From JANQJA01 sp040880285 (GTDB lineage Bacteria > Pseudomonadota > Gammaproteobacteria > Pseudomonadales > Azotimanducaceae), in the NCBI GenBank assembly GCA_040880285.1, contig JBBDIT010000022.1, forward strand, positions 92,700 through 156,699: DNA of 64,000 bases, in the 5' to 3' direction. Of this stretch, positions 54,188 to 62,727 are shown in pieces. The translations under genes were made by a program, and so were the position numbers. Under the pieces are notes generated by a model, which was not told where the DNA came from, searched no databases, and worked only from the letters and a program-made list of their open reading frames with translations. How positions within the stretch are numbered: the first letter of the stretch is position 1; every line of letters begins with the position of its first letter.

Positions 54188-54961
54188 ATGATGGTCTATA
54201 TGCATCGATGTGTACTAATTGTGTGGTTGATGCTCTCATCGGGTAGCTTGCCGGCCAGTGATGAGTCTCGCCCCCTGCGGGTGGGAGTTTCGGTTGGCTT
54301 CGAGCCAATTGCGTTTTTTGTCAGTGATGAGTTGCAGGGTATTGAAATCGATTTCGCGCGGATGCTGGCACAACGGATAGATCGACCGCTTGAGATAAAG
54401 GTCTACCCTTTTGGTGAGCTTATTCCGTCGCTGAAAGCCGGTGAGATAGATGTCATTATGTCAGCCATGTCGGTTACGCCCGAACGGAGCGAGCAAGTGC
54501 GATTTACCACGCCCTATATGGAAATTGGCCAGATGGCCATTGTCCGGGTAGAGGACGCCAGTGTCTTTGGACAAGCCAATGCGCTTGCGACTGACGGCCT
54601 GAAGGTGGGGGTTCACCTTGGATCAACCGGCGAAGACTATGCGCTCGCCAACTTACCAAAAGCCAATATGATTTCCTATGAAGGCGTTGAACGGGGGCTG
54701 GAAGCGCTTCGCAACGGTGATATTGATGTATTTATTCACGACTCAACCACCAGTTGGCAACTCAGCCGGTCTTTCGTGAATGACCATTTGATGAGTCTCA
54801 ATCGCTTCCTGACGCGCGAATCCATCGCCTGGGCTGTGGCTAACGATCAACCGGAGCTCCAAACCACACTTAACCTGATACTCAAGGATATGAGATCGAG
54901 TGGCGAGGTCAGTGACGTTGTCAGGCGATGGTTACCCGTGGTTCCCCTGTCGGTAGAATAA
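54188..54961 (+). CDS. Periplasmic amino-acid-type solute-binding protein (SBP family 3)
   Basis: A 257-residue family 3 binding protein. Signal peptide ends near SSGSLPAS. Conserved features are VGVSVGFEPIAFF, GIEIDFARMLAQRIDR, GEIDVIMSAMSVTPERSEQV and GDIDVFIHDS. It usually delivers an amino acid or similar ligand to an ABC permease, but no permease or ATPase is next to it; a stand-alone sensor or orphan role is possible. ATG at 54188 or 54191. Confidence 0.87.
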   Translation: MMVYMHRCVLIVWLMLSSGSLPASDESRPLRVGVSVGFEPIAFFVSDELQGIEIDFARMLAQRIDRPLEIKVYPFGELIPSLKAGEIDVIMSAMSVTPERSEQVRFTTPYMEIGQMAIVRVEDASVFGQANALATDGLKVGVHLGSTGEDYALANLPKANMISYEGVERGLEALRNGDIDVFIHDSTTSWQLSRSFVNDHLMSLNRFLTRESIAWAVANDQPELQTTLNLILKDMRSSGEVSDVVRRWLPVVPLSVE

Positions 54962-55000
54962 TCCAAACGCATAGTGTCCGCCTGGTCCCACTGATCTTGT

Positions 55001-55468
55001 TCAGAGATATTGATCCAGTTGTTCGGCAATTTCCTCTGGTGTGACTTTCGGATGAAACCGCTTGACCACTTTGCCGCCAGGTGCGATGAGAAACTTGGTA
55101 AAGTTCCAGGGAATATCTTCGGTACCATCCTCACCGGGCTGTTCGGCTTTCAACCATTTATAAAGGGCACAGGCCTGATCGCCATTGACATCGACTTTGG
55201 TGAACATGGGGAAGTTTGCATCGAATTTTGATCGCGCAAATGCCAGAATTTCTTCATTGGTTCCTGGCTCCTGGGCACCAAATTGGTTGCAGGGAAAACC
55301 GAGAACAACCACCTTGCCTTGTTCATGCAGGGTACGCAGACCTGCGTACTGTGGGGTGAGTCCTCACTGGGAGGCGAGATTGACGATGAGAAGTGCTTGC
55401 TCACGAAATTCGGAGAAGGCAACAGGCTCTCCTGTGATCGATTCCATTGTCAGTTCATTGAAGTCCAT
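55001..55468 (-). CDS. Selenocysteine-containing glutathione peroxidase
   Basis: A 155-residue thioredoxin-fold peroxidase whose frame from ATG 55468 (AGGAG six bases upstream) to TGA 55001 is broken only by one TGA at 55364-55366. That codon falls at residue 35 in NLASQ-U-GLTPQYAGL, where relatives have Cys or Sec. Other tetrad members are Q66 (NQFGAQEPG), W121 and N122 (DIPWNF). A SECIS-like hairpin follows the TGA (55332-55349). Without readthrough only a 34-residue peptide would be made. It lies 34 bases after imuB with no room for an independent promoter, so it probably belongs to the SOS-controlled imuA-imuB operon. It would reduce peroxides with glutathione or thioredoxin; selABCD are not in the window. 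Confidence 0.9.
55332..55349 (-). promoter_or_regulatory. Bacterial SECIS hairpin of the glutathione peroxidase
   Basis: On the mRNA strand GTACGCA-GGTC-TGCGTAC pairs over seven bases with a GGUC apex. It begins 14 bases after the in-frame UGA (21 bases to the GGUC), within the spacing known for SelB-binding elements. The core GCAGGUCUGC equals that of E. coli fdhF. It is inside the coding sequence, translated as residues 40-46. Confidence 0.88.
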
Positions 55469-55502
55469 GGTTGGCTCCTACGATGTTCCCGTTATTTTTA
55501 CG

Positions 55503-57092
55503 CTAAGAGAAGATCCCATGCAAATACCATCGCCCGGTGTGATTAAAAATCCAGAACAGTGCGCCGCTTTTCTGGCGGGCGATATAGTAGTCGCGAGTCA
55601 GTGACTGTTCGATAGTTGCTTCATCCCACCAACCAAAATCAATACGTTCAGGGCCTTTAGTCAATTCCAATCGACCTCCAAGACAAGGAGTGCCGTCGAG
55701 GACACCAAGTGGCCTGGGGGTATCCAGCAGGAATACCGGTCGTGGTTTCGGGCCTTGCTGCAGGTTGGGAAGTGCGCCTTTCTGGGCTTTCTCGCCTTTC
55801 TGGGCTTTCTCGCCTTTCTGGGCTTTCTCGCCTTTCTCGCCTTTCTCGCCTATGCGGACAAATCGCCAGGCTTTTTCTGGTCGGTGATCATTGGCAAGGG
55901 ACAAACCGAAGCAGACACCATTACCCAACCTTGTATATAGCATGCTCAGCAGTTGATCACCGCGTTCCCGGCTTGCAGACACCCCGTGACTGTCTTTCTG
56001 TTGCAGCCGGGTACCATGAAACAAGTCACCTGACTGTGACTTTGCCGGTGAAAACTGGTTCACCGTAAGGGCAATGGTGTCGACTTCTTCAATATCATTG
56101 ACCTGGTCCAGTTTCAGCCGGGTCAATGTCCTGAATATCGTGTGGTCATTTTCCGGATTGGCGAGATAAATGCTGAACGACTTATTTCGAGGGTTTTTGA
56201 TATGGGAAAGACGCCAGGTCAGGTGATTTGTACCTAGCTGCCGGGACTTGAGGAAAATATCCAGTTCCCCTAACAGTCTGTTAATGGGAAAGGTCAAGGC
56301 TGTGAGATCGGTGACATCAGACATAAATGTGACGTCGCTATGAAAATGCGGCTCAGGACTAATGTACTTTTGCGGGTCAGGTTTTTTGCCTGTGAGTCTT
56401 GCGAGATAATGAGTGAAGTAAGTACCAAATCGACGACCAAGTCCGTCAGTAGGCAGATTTAATAATTCACCAATCCGGACTATACCCATCTGCCCCAGGG
56501 ACTCGATAATATCCCCGTCTACTTGCAGATGGCTAACAGGTAAGCCATCGAGCGCGAGACCCACGTTACTATCCACATTATCCGCAGTACCACTGCGCGC
56601 ATAACACAGAGCCGCAAGGGGTGTCTTATTAACGCCGACACGCGGGCTATAACCCATATCATTGAGTCCCCGGGTTATTTTTTGTTTCAGGGCCTGGAGT
56701 CCCTTGAACAATCGAAGACATCCGCTGACTTCCAAAAGCAGGTAGTCCGGCGCCTTTATAGAGATGTTAGGGGTAAACTGGTAAGCCCACTGGGCAAGGT
56801 AAGCTAATGCAGCGTATTCTTTTTGCTCATTGCGTTCAAAACTGACTACCTGCTCGCTTAAGGTATAGGCAGTATCCATACTGTTGCCGGGCTGGATCCC
56901 CATTTCGATTGCCTTCGAATTCAGTCGGTAAACTTTGCCACCTTGCGTTACTACTATCGGCTTTTGTCGTTTCTCCCCGGATGCTGTCGATAAAGGCAAT
57001 CCCCGCAGGAAGATTTCCAGTGCCAGGTCAGGAAAGTACAGGCATAACCACAGGGGCTGGCCAGGGTGTATATCAGGAGGATTCATGGTCAT
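55503..57092 (-). CDS. imuB: ImuB, catalytically inactive Y-family polymerase homologue
   Basis: A 529-residue Y-family-like protein of the ImuB type, an adaptor linking DnaE2 to the beta clamp. It begins LWLCLYFPDLALEIFLRG. The polymerase catalytic acids (DxD near the start, DE in the middle) are missing; the second is replaced by YLLLEVSGCLRLFKG, as in ImuB. Little-finger-type and C-terminal domains follow. A GEK/AQK tandem-repeat linker lies at about residues 415-438. ATG at 57092 has AGG upstream and overlaps imuA by 20 bases. imuB is followed 34 bases later by the selenoprotein gene. Confidence 0.9.
   Translation of the reverse strand: MTMNPPDIHPGQPLWLCLYFPDLALEIFLRGLPLSTASGEKRQKPIVVTQGGKVYRLNSKAIEMGIQPGNSMDTAYTLSEQVVSFERNEQKEYAALAYLAQWAYQFTPNISIKAPDYLLLEVSGCLRLFKGLQALKQKITRGLNDMGYSPRVGVNKTPLAALCYARSGTADNVDSNVGLALDGLPVSHLQVDGDIIESLGQMGIVRIGELLNLPTDGLGRRFGTYFTHYLARLTGKKPDPQKYISPEPHFHSDVTFMSDVTDLTALTFPINRLLGELDIFLKSRQLGTNHLTWRLSHIKNPRNKSFSIYLANPENDHTIFRTLTRLKLDQVNDIEEVDTIALTVNQFSPAKSQSGDLFHGTRLQQKDSHGVSASRERGDQLLSMLYTRLGNGVCFGLSLANDHRPEKAWRFVRIGEKGEKGEKAQKGEKAQKGEKAQKGALPNLQQGPKPRPVFLLDTPRPLGVLDGTPCLGGRLELTKGPERIDFGWWDEATIEQSLTRDYYIARQKSGALFWIFNHTGRWYLHGIFS
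55776..55847. repeat. Minisatellite inside imuB (18-bp and 9-bp units)
   Basis: On the plus strand the 18-base unit GCCTTTCTGGGCTTTCTC occurs three times in a row without change (55776-55829), followed by two 9-base units GCCTTTCTC. In imuB they encode (GEK)2 and (GEKAQK)3-type repeats, always in frame. Such exact repeats can change length by slippage without breaking the frame. Confidence 0.92.
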
Positions 57093-57867
57093 GGTACCTG
57101 TTCCGGGGCAAGGAGGTGCTGGGATAGACAGGCTGATTGTCCTGGCCGGGGGAATTGGTGACCACCATGTCCGCAAAGTCCGGTGTAACCTGATTCAACC
57201 TGTCATCAAAATCGACCGTCAAAAACTCCGTGGCCCAGCCACCACGGCGCTTTAAAATACGCAGTTTGACGATGGAATGTTCGGTAAGGGGTGGGGCACT
57301 TGCCCCACATAGCTGGATACGCAGCTCTGCCGGTGATGCTTGCCGCGAGGCACGGTCTTTGCGGAACAAGATCCCGAGGCATCGGCCCTCTTTGCTGGCA
57401 ACCTGCAGGCGCCGGATTTCCTTGTCCCGAATTTGCCCGGGCCAGGCCAGGACAGCGCTGCAACTCTGTGAGGCCAGGGCTTTCTCAAGTACCCAGAGGA
57501 TATCTTCCGGTTTTTCAGGCTTAACCAGGAGAATGCGTGAAAGGTCAACACCACAATCTGAAAGTGCCGGGGCATAAGGGACATAGGGCGGTGAAACCCA
57601 GAGCAACCAGCGAGTTTCCACCTGGCTCAGGTGGGCAAGGGCCGGGATGAGCAGCCTGATCTCACCAATACCTTCCTGGTCATACAATAATTCCGTTATC
57701 CCGTCGGTTGGCCAGCCTCCACCGGGTAAATGCTGATCCAGCACCGGGAAACCACTGGGCGTCCCCGGTTTTGCTACCCAATCGATCGTTGAAGCACGCC
57801 ACATGCCTGTATCCCGGAGTACTGTGCTGAGGGCGGATGAGTCTTGTTCTCGGTTTTGAAATGACAT
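57073..57867 (-). CDS. imuA: ImuA, RecA/SulA-like mutasome accessory protein
   Basis: A 264-residue protein of the ImuA family, which works with ImuB and DnaE2. It resembles a RecA-fold protein: SGFPVLDQHLPGGGWPTDGITELLYD at the N-terminus corresponds to the family's start, and CSAVLAWPGQIRDKEIRRLQ is in the core. Start ATG 57867 is inside the LexA box, and no Shine-Dalgarno sequence is visible, so the mRNA may be leaderless. It overlaps imuB by 20 bases. Confidence 0.85.
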   Translation of the reverse strand: MSFQNREQDSSALSTVLRDTGMWRASTIDWVAKPGTPSGFPVLDQHLPGGGWPTDGITELLYDQEGIGEIRLLIPALAHLSQVETRWLLWVSPPYVPYAPALSDCGVDLSRILLVKPEKPEDILWVLEKALASQSCSAVLAWPGQIRDKEIRRLQVASKEGRCLGILFRKDRASRQASPAELRIQLCGASAPPLTEHSIVKLRILKRRGGWATEFLTVDFDDRLNQVTPDFADMVVTNSPGQDNQPVYPSTSLPRNRYHDHESS

Positions 57868-57886
57868 ACTGTAAATATATACAGTA
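57867..57886. promoter_or_regulatory. LexA (SOS) box at the imuA start
   Basis: TACTGTAAATATATACAGTA contains CTGT-N8-ACAG exactly and is near-identical to the E. coli SOS consensus. It overlaps the imuA start codon by one base and would control imuA, imuB and probably the glutathione peroxidase gene. Confidence 0.92.
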
Positions 57887-57993
57887 GCTTATTATCTCGC
57901 AAGTTCTCGTAGCCTCTTGCAACCTCTCGCAAGAAGGGCTACCGAGGCCCTATACTACGCACCAATTCGTATTACCCCGTGGAGTTCAAATAC

Positions 57994-59112
57994 ATGATTA
58001 TTGGCGTTCCCGTTGAGATCAAAAATCATGAATACCGCGTTGGCTTGATCCCGGCTTCAGTCAGGGAGCTGGTTGACCAGGGCCATGAAGTCATCATTGA
58101 AACTAATGCCGGTGCCGGTATTAACCACTATGACGACGACTACCGTGCTGCCGGCGCACGTATTGTTGACAGTGCCGAAGATGTGTTCAGCCAGGCGGAG
58201 TTAATCGTCAAGGTCAAGGAACCCCAGGCAAATGAGCGCAAAATGCTCAAAACGGGACAGACGCTTTTTACCTACCTGCATCTGGCACCTGACTATGACC
58301 AGACCAGGGACCTGATTGAAAGTGGTGCCACCTGTATCGCCTATGAAACGGTCACAGATGCCGGGGGGCGCCTGCCTTTGCTGGCGCCCATGTCCGAAGT
58401 TGCGGGAAGAATGTCGATCCAGGCCGGTGCCACCTGCATGGAAAAAATCCATGGTGGCAGCGGCATCCTCCTGGGCGGCGTACCTGGTGTGCATCAAGGT
58501 GATGTCTTGATACTCGGTGGTGGTGTCGTTGGCTATAACGCGGCAGAAATGGCTATTGGACTGGGTGCACGGGTTACAATCCTGGACAGGTCCATTGATG
58601 TATTAAGACGTCTGGACCAGCAATTTGGCGGTCGTATCCAGACCCTATATTCAACCCGGCACACAGTGGAAGAAGCGGCGATGGTAGCAGACCTCATTAT
58701 CGGTGCAGTCCTGATTCCGGGAGCCTCAGCTCCGAAACTGGTCACAGCGGAAATGGTCAAGCAAATGACGCCTGGCACGGTCCTGGTTGATGTGGCTATA
58801 GACCAGGGTGGTTGCTTTGAAACCTCACACCCGACGACGCATGCTGATCCAACCTATGTCGTCGATGATGTGGTGCACTATTGCGTTGCCAATATGCCGG
58901 GCGCCGTTGCCAAGACCTCGGCAGCGGCACTGAATAACGCTACCTTACCTTACGTGCTGCAGTTGGCTGGCAAGGGGGTCAAGCGTGCCTTGATGGAAAA
59001 TACCCATCTACTGAATGGCTTGAACGTTCATGCGGGTAAAATTACCAACGAGTTTGTGGGCGTTGCACATGACATTGAATATGTCGATGCAGGCAATGCC
59101 ATCGCCGCCTAA
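57994..59112 (+). CDS. ald: Alanine dehydrogenase
   Basis: A 372-residue NAD-dependent alanine dehydrogenase, converting L-alanine to pyruvate and ammonia. Signatures are MIIGVPVEIKNHEYRVGLIP, FTYLHLAPD, the NAD loop ILGGGVVGYNAAEMAIGLGA, DVAIDQGGCFETSHPTTH and the MPGAVAKTSAAALNNATLPY end. Start ATG 57994 (GGAG upstream); the 57979 start is five codons longer without homology. It overlaps the next gene by one base (TAATG). Confidence 0.95.
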   Translation: MIIGVPVEIKNHEYRVGLIPASVRELVDQGHEVIIETNAGAGINHYDDDYRAAGARIVDSAEDVFSQAELIVKVKEPQANERKMLKTGQTLFTYLHLAPDYDQTRDLIESGATCIAYETVTDAGGRLPLLAPMSEVAGRMSIQAGATCMEKIHGGSGILLGGVPGVHQGDVLILGGGVVGYNAAEMAIGLGARVTILDRSIDVLRRLDQQFGGRIQTLYSTRHTVEEAAMVADLIIGAVLIPGASAPKLVTAEMVKQMTPGTVLVDVAIDQGGCFETSHPTTHADPTYVVDDVVHYCVANMPGAVAKTSAAALNNATLPYVLQLAGKGVKRALMENTHLLNGLNVHAGKITNEFVGVAHDIEYVDAGNAIAA

Positions 59113-61265
59113 TGCAAATAACTAACAACCTGACATGGTGGCGTGTTGTCACCACTATATTGATTCTTCTCTATTTGGCCGCGTGTGACACGAAAGAGAA
59201 AGAAGCCGCGATAACACCACCCGTTGCCAGAATAGAGCCTAAAGTAACGACTATTCACGGCCATAAGCGAATCGACAATTATGACTGGATCAGGGATGAC
59301 ACTCGCTCAGACCCCGAAGTCATTGCACTGCTTGAAGCTGAGAATGATTACACCCGGGCGATGATGTCTGGCTCGACAGGACTCAGGGATGAATTGTTCC
59401 ACGAGATAACGGCCCGTCTGCAGGATACTGACAGCACGGTACCGGTGAAAGAAGGGAAGTATTACTATCATCGTGAGTTCAGGGCGGGAGGTGAGTATCC
59501 GGTTTATTTTAGAGAGCCAGCCGACACAGATGGTCGTCGCGAAGTCATCCTCGACGTCAATGAGTTGTCCAGAGGCTATGAATACTATCAGCTAGCCAAT
59601 TGGAGCGTTTCACGTAATGGCAAAACCCTCGCGTTCGCCGAGGATACTCTCAGTCGACGCGAATACACTATTCGCTTCAAGGATCTTGAATCCGGTGAGA
59701 TCCTGCCGGACCGCATCAAAAGTGTTGAACGCAACATTGCCTGGGCCAACGACAACCGGACCATGTTTTATGTCGTCAAGCATCCGCAAACGCTCCGGCC
59801 TTACCGGGTATATCGACACCTTTTGGGTACCTCAGTATCGCAGGACCAAATGGTGTATGAAGAAACTGATCCGGGTTTTTATATCTCTGTGTACACATCC
59901 CGGTCACATGAATTTGTGGTCATTTCGATCCAGAGCACCGATGCCTCTGAAATTCAGCTGATTGATGCACACGAACCCACATCACAGCCAAGGATATTTT
60001 GGCCTCGCGAGCCCGGACATGAATACCGGTTACGTCACGTGCCAGGCAGGTTTTATATCCTCACCAACTGGCGGGCGCCGAATTTTCGCTTGATGAGCGC
60101 TACAGATTCCGGGAGTGTTGACCGGCCCGGGTGGAAGGAAGTTGTGCCACACAGAACGCACATACTGCTACAGGATATCGAAGTATTCAGCGACCATATC
60201 GCCGTAAATGAACTCATAGGTGGCCTGCCGCAATTACGTGTCATAGATCGGGACAGCGGTGAATCACACACCATTGCATTCAACGATCCAGCTTATACCG
60301 CGTGGCTACACTCCAATCCGGAAGTCACTGCCAAACAATTGCGGTATGTCTATTCAAGCCTGACCACCCCTGACTCTGTCTATGAATATGATATGGATAC
60401 GCGCCAAACGCGGTTGCTGAAACAAGACGAGGTTATCGGGGATTTTGATCCAGCCGACTACACCTCTGAACGGGTGTATATTACCGTCCGGGACGGAACA
60501 AAGGTTCCGGTTTCCCTCGTCTACAAAACCGCCGACTACGAACACGGCAGGAATCCGCTTTACATCAAAGGCTACGGTTCTTATGGCCTCTCCCTTGAAC
60601 CGGAATTTGATTCCCTGCGCCTGTCTCTGCTGGACAGGGGCTTTGTCTATGCAATTGCCCATATACGGGGTGGGCAAGAAATGGGTAGACGGTGGTACGA
60701 GAACGGGAAGTTGTTCAATAAACAAAATACTTTCCAGGACTTTATTGATGTCACCCGCGCACTGGTCGATAAGGGATATGGCGCAAGCGACAAGGTATTT
60801 GCAAGCGGCGCCTCGGCCGGTGGATTGTTGATGGGAGTGATCGCCAACGAGGCACCTGAGCTGTATCGGGGAATCGTGGCACGGGTACCTTTTGTCGATG
60901 TAATGAATACGATGCTGGATGAATCGATTCCATTGACTGCCGGCGAATATACGGAATGGGGAAATCCCCACGAAAAAGCTGCCTATGACTATATGCTGGC
61001 CTATTCTCCATATGATCAGGTCAAACCCCAGGCGTATCCGAACATGCTAATAACCACCGGATTATGGGATTCCCAGGTGCAGTATTTTGAGCCTGTAAAA
61101 TGGGTGTCAAAACTGCGGAAAATGAAGACGGACGACAATTTGCTCCTGCTCCATGTCGATATGAACACGGGTCATGGTGGTGCCTCCGGTCGATATGAGC
61201 GGTACCGGATGGATGCGCTGGCCTACGCTTTTATCCTCAAAACCTTGTCGCGACCCCGGTCCTGA
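59112..61265 (+). CDS. Prolyl oligopeptidase family lipoprotein (oligopeptidase B-like)
   Basis: A 717-residue S9 serine peptidase with lipobox LLYLAAC (Cys 25), so it is membrane-anchored instead of cytosolic like typical oligopeptidase B. A beta-propeller (about 60-430) precedes the hydrolase domain. The nucleophile is S568 in GASAGGLL (GGSAGG in many homologues), with Asp in GLWDSQVQY and His in NTGHGGASGRY. It is translationally coupled to alanine dehydrogenase, suggesting use of amino acids released from peptides. Confidence 0.9.
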   Translation: MQITNNLTWWRVVTTILILLYLAACDTKEKEAAITPPVARIEPKVTTIHGHKRIDNYDWIRDDTRSDPEVIALLEAENDYTRAMMSGSTGLRDELFHEITARLQDTDSTVPVKEGKYYYHREFRAGGEYPVYFREPADTDGRREVILDVNELSRGYEYYQLANWSVSRNGKTLAFAEDTLSRREYTIRFKDLESGEILPDRIKSVERNIAWANDNRTMFYVVKHPQTLRPYRVYRHLLGTSVSQDQMVYEETDPGFYISVYTSRSHEFVVISIQSTDASEIQLIDAHEPTSQPRIFWPREPGHEYRLRHVPGRFYILTNWRAPNFRLMSATDSGSVDRPGWKEVVPHRTHILLQDIEVFSDHIAVNELIGGLPQLRVIDRDSGESHTIAFNDPAYTAWLHSNPEVTAKQLRYVYSSLTTPDSVYEYDMDTRQTRLLKQDEVIGDFDPADYTSERVYITVRDGTKVPVSLVYKTADYEHGRNPLYIKGYGSYGLSLEPEFDSLRLSLLDRGFVYAIAHIRGGQEMGRRWYENGKLFNKQNTFQDFIDVTRALVDKGYGASDKVFASGASAGGLLMGVIANEAPELYRGIVARVPFVDVMNTMLDESIPLTAGEYTEWGNPHEKAAYDYMLAYSPYDQVKPQAYPNMLITTGLWDSQVQYFEPVKWVSKLRKMKTDDNLLLLHVDMNTGHGGASGRYERYRMDALAYAFILKTLSRPRS

Positions 61266-61373
61266 GCAAAATATAATCCATCAGGCTGGAACTGATGGAC
61301 TTCAGTCGCACCGGTATTAAGATGGCCAGATATAAAGTTTGAAGCAGAGCGGAACCGAGCCTTGAACCTGTCC

Positions 61374-62723
61374 ATGAACCTGGTGCAAAAATCCTGCCTG
61401 GCGATAGTTGCGATTTTACTACTTGCCGCCTGTTCCGGAGGCGGTGGCCGTTCGACGACGCCGCCGCCAGTTACAACGACACAGGTGGCCGAGCCCACCA
61501 CGGTGACTTCGACAGCATCCTTCCTGCTGGATGCGAACACCCGATCCCTGATTCATGCCCCTGAACCTTCATCCGTCACGCAAGCGGTGCTTGCCTGCAC
61601 CGTAAACCTGCGTGAGGATGAGGCCTGTACACTGGCGGATTTACCGCTGATCGGCATGACCACACAGGACCCCACAATCGACGACATTATGACCCGCGTT
61701 GTAGTGACCCATGACTGGATGGGTACTCGATTCCGGGAACTGTTGAATGCCTGGCCACCCGAGATCCGGTTGATGATGCGTGGGGTCACCGCGGTTGTTA
61801 TCTCCTCGGAGATTCGTCCTTCCTTTTACACAACCAGGACCGGCGCGATTTATCTTGACCCACTGAGCATGGCGCTGACCACCTCGGAACGTAGTGTGGT
61901 CAGTAGTGATCCGGATCCGCGTAGCGACGATATCCAGCAATTCAAATTCCTGATTCTCTGGCGCTATGTTCGCGACAGTGGCGGTGGCAAGCAGGACCTC
62001 CGCGCGATGCCGGATTCCTTCGAAAAAGTGAGGCTAAGAACCGCAAACCTGCTGTTCCATGAACTGGCCCATGCCAATGACTTCTTTCCCCCGGACCAGC
62101 TTGAGGCGCTCGATACCACAGTACCGATTTACCGGGCTTTTTCGCTGCCTGACATACCGTCGTCGAGGTTGTCAGGTACCTACCCGCTAACCAACGAATT
62201 TATGCTGTCGCTGGCACGTGTGGCATTTCATGGTCAGACCCCGACCGTGCAGCAATTGGCATTGTCGGCAGATGAAGTTGCGATGGAGTTCCCGGTAGAA
62301 GACGCCAATGATTATTACAATTACTCCACGACGAGGGAAGATCTCGCAATGGCGTTCGAAGAAGTCATGATGCTGCTTACTCTATCGATCGACCGTGACG
62401 TCGGCGTTGTCGATTTTCCCCCGGATCCTGCCCACTGTGATGAGTTGACCGTGTCCTGGGGGCAGCGCAATCGAATTGCAGATCCCGATGTGGGTATCCG
62501 GTCCCGCTTTGTAGTGGATCGGATATTGCCGGAAGCCTCGGCCGAAATTGGCGCACTGCTAGCCGGGCTCGATGGGCCCGCACAAATGGTTGCAGGCGAT
62601 GGCTGGTGTCATAACATTGAATTGGGTGAAACCACTGCGGGCCCAACCTCGTCGCGATCACTGACGATCAATCAATCCAGGTCAGTCGAGGACCATGTGC
62701 AAGCGCTGGTACCTTATCTGTAA
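61374..62723 (+). CDS. Lipoprotein with HExxH zinc-peptidase motif, function unknown
   Basis: A 449-residue lipoprotein: signal with lipobox LLLAAC (Cys 20), a Thr/Pro linker, then a large body. HELAH at 229-233 is a zincin-type motif (LLFHELAHANDFF). LAMAFEEVMML, over 90 residues later, might supply the third metal ligand. No family recognised. Start: ATG 61374 gives a normal lipoprotein signal; a TTG at 61362 is also possible. It follows the oligopeptidase by 108 bases, in which I see nothing else. Confidence 0.72.
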   Translation: MNLVQKSCLAIVAILLLAACSGGGGRSTTPPPVTTTQVAEPTTVTSTASFLLDANTRSLIHAPEPSSVTQAVLACTVNLREDEACTLADLPLIGMTTQDPTIDDIMTRVVVTHDWMGTRFRELLNAWPPEIRLMMRGVTAVVISSEIRPSFYTTRTGAIYLDPLSMALTTSERSVVSSDPDPRSDDIQQFKFLILWRYVRDSGGGKQDLRAMPDSFEKVRLRTANLLFHELAHANDFFPPDQLEALDTTVPIYRAFSLPDIPSSRLSGTYPLTNEFMLSLARVAFHGQTPTVQQLALSADEVAMEFPVEDANDYYNYSTTREDLAMAFEEVMMLLTLSIDRDVGVVDFPPDPAHCDELTVSWGQRNRIADPDVGIRSRFVVDRILPEASAEIGALLAGLDGPAQMVAGDGWCHNIELGETTAGPTSSRSLTINQSRSVEDHVQALVPYL

Positions 62724-62727
62724 GCCA

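Noticed and set aside
55001..55468. Glutathione peroxidase as a truncated or frameshifted pseudogene
   Set aside because: There is no frameshift; the only interruption is a TGA at the catalytic position followed by a SECIS-like hairpin, so selenocysteine insertion explains it better.
55776..55847. Short regular repeats as a CRISPR array
   Set aside because: Units are 9 and 18 bases without spacers, in frame inside imuB; this is a coding minisatellite.
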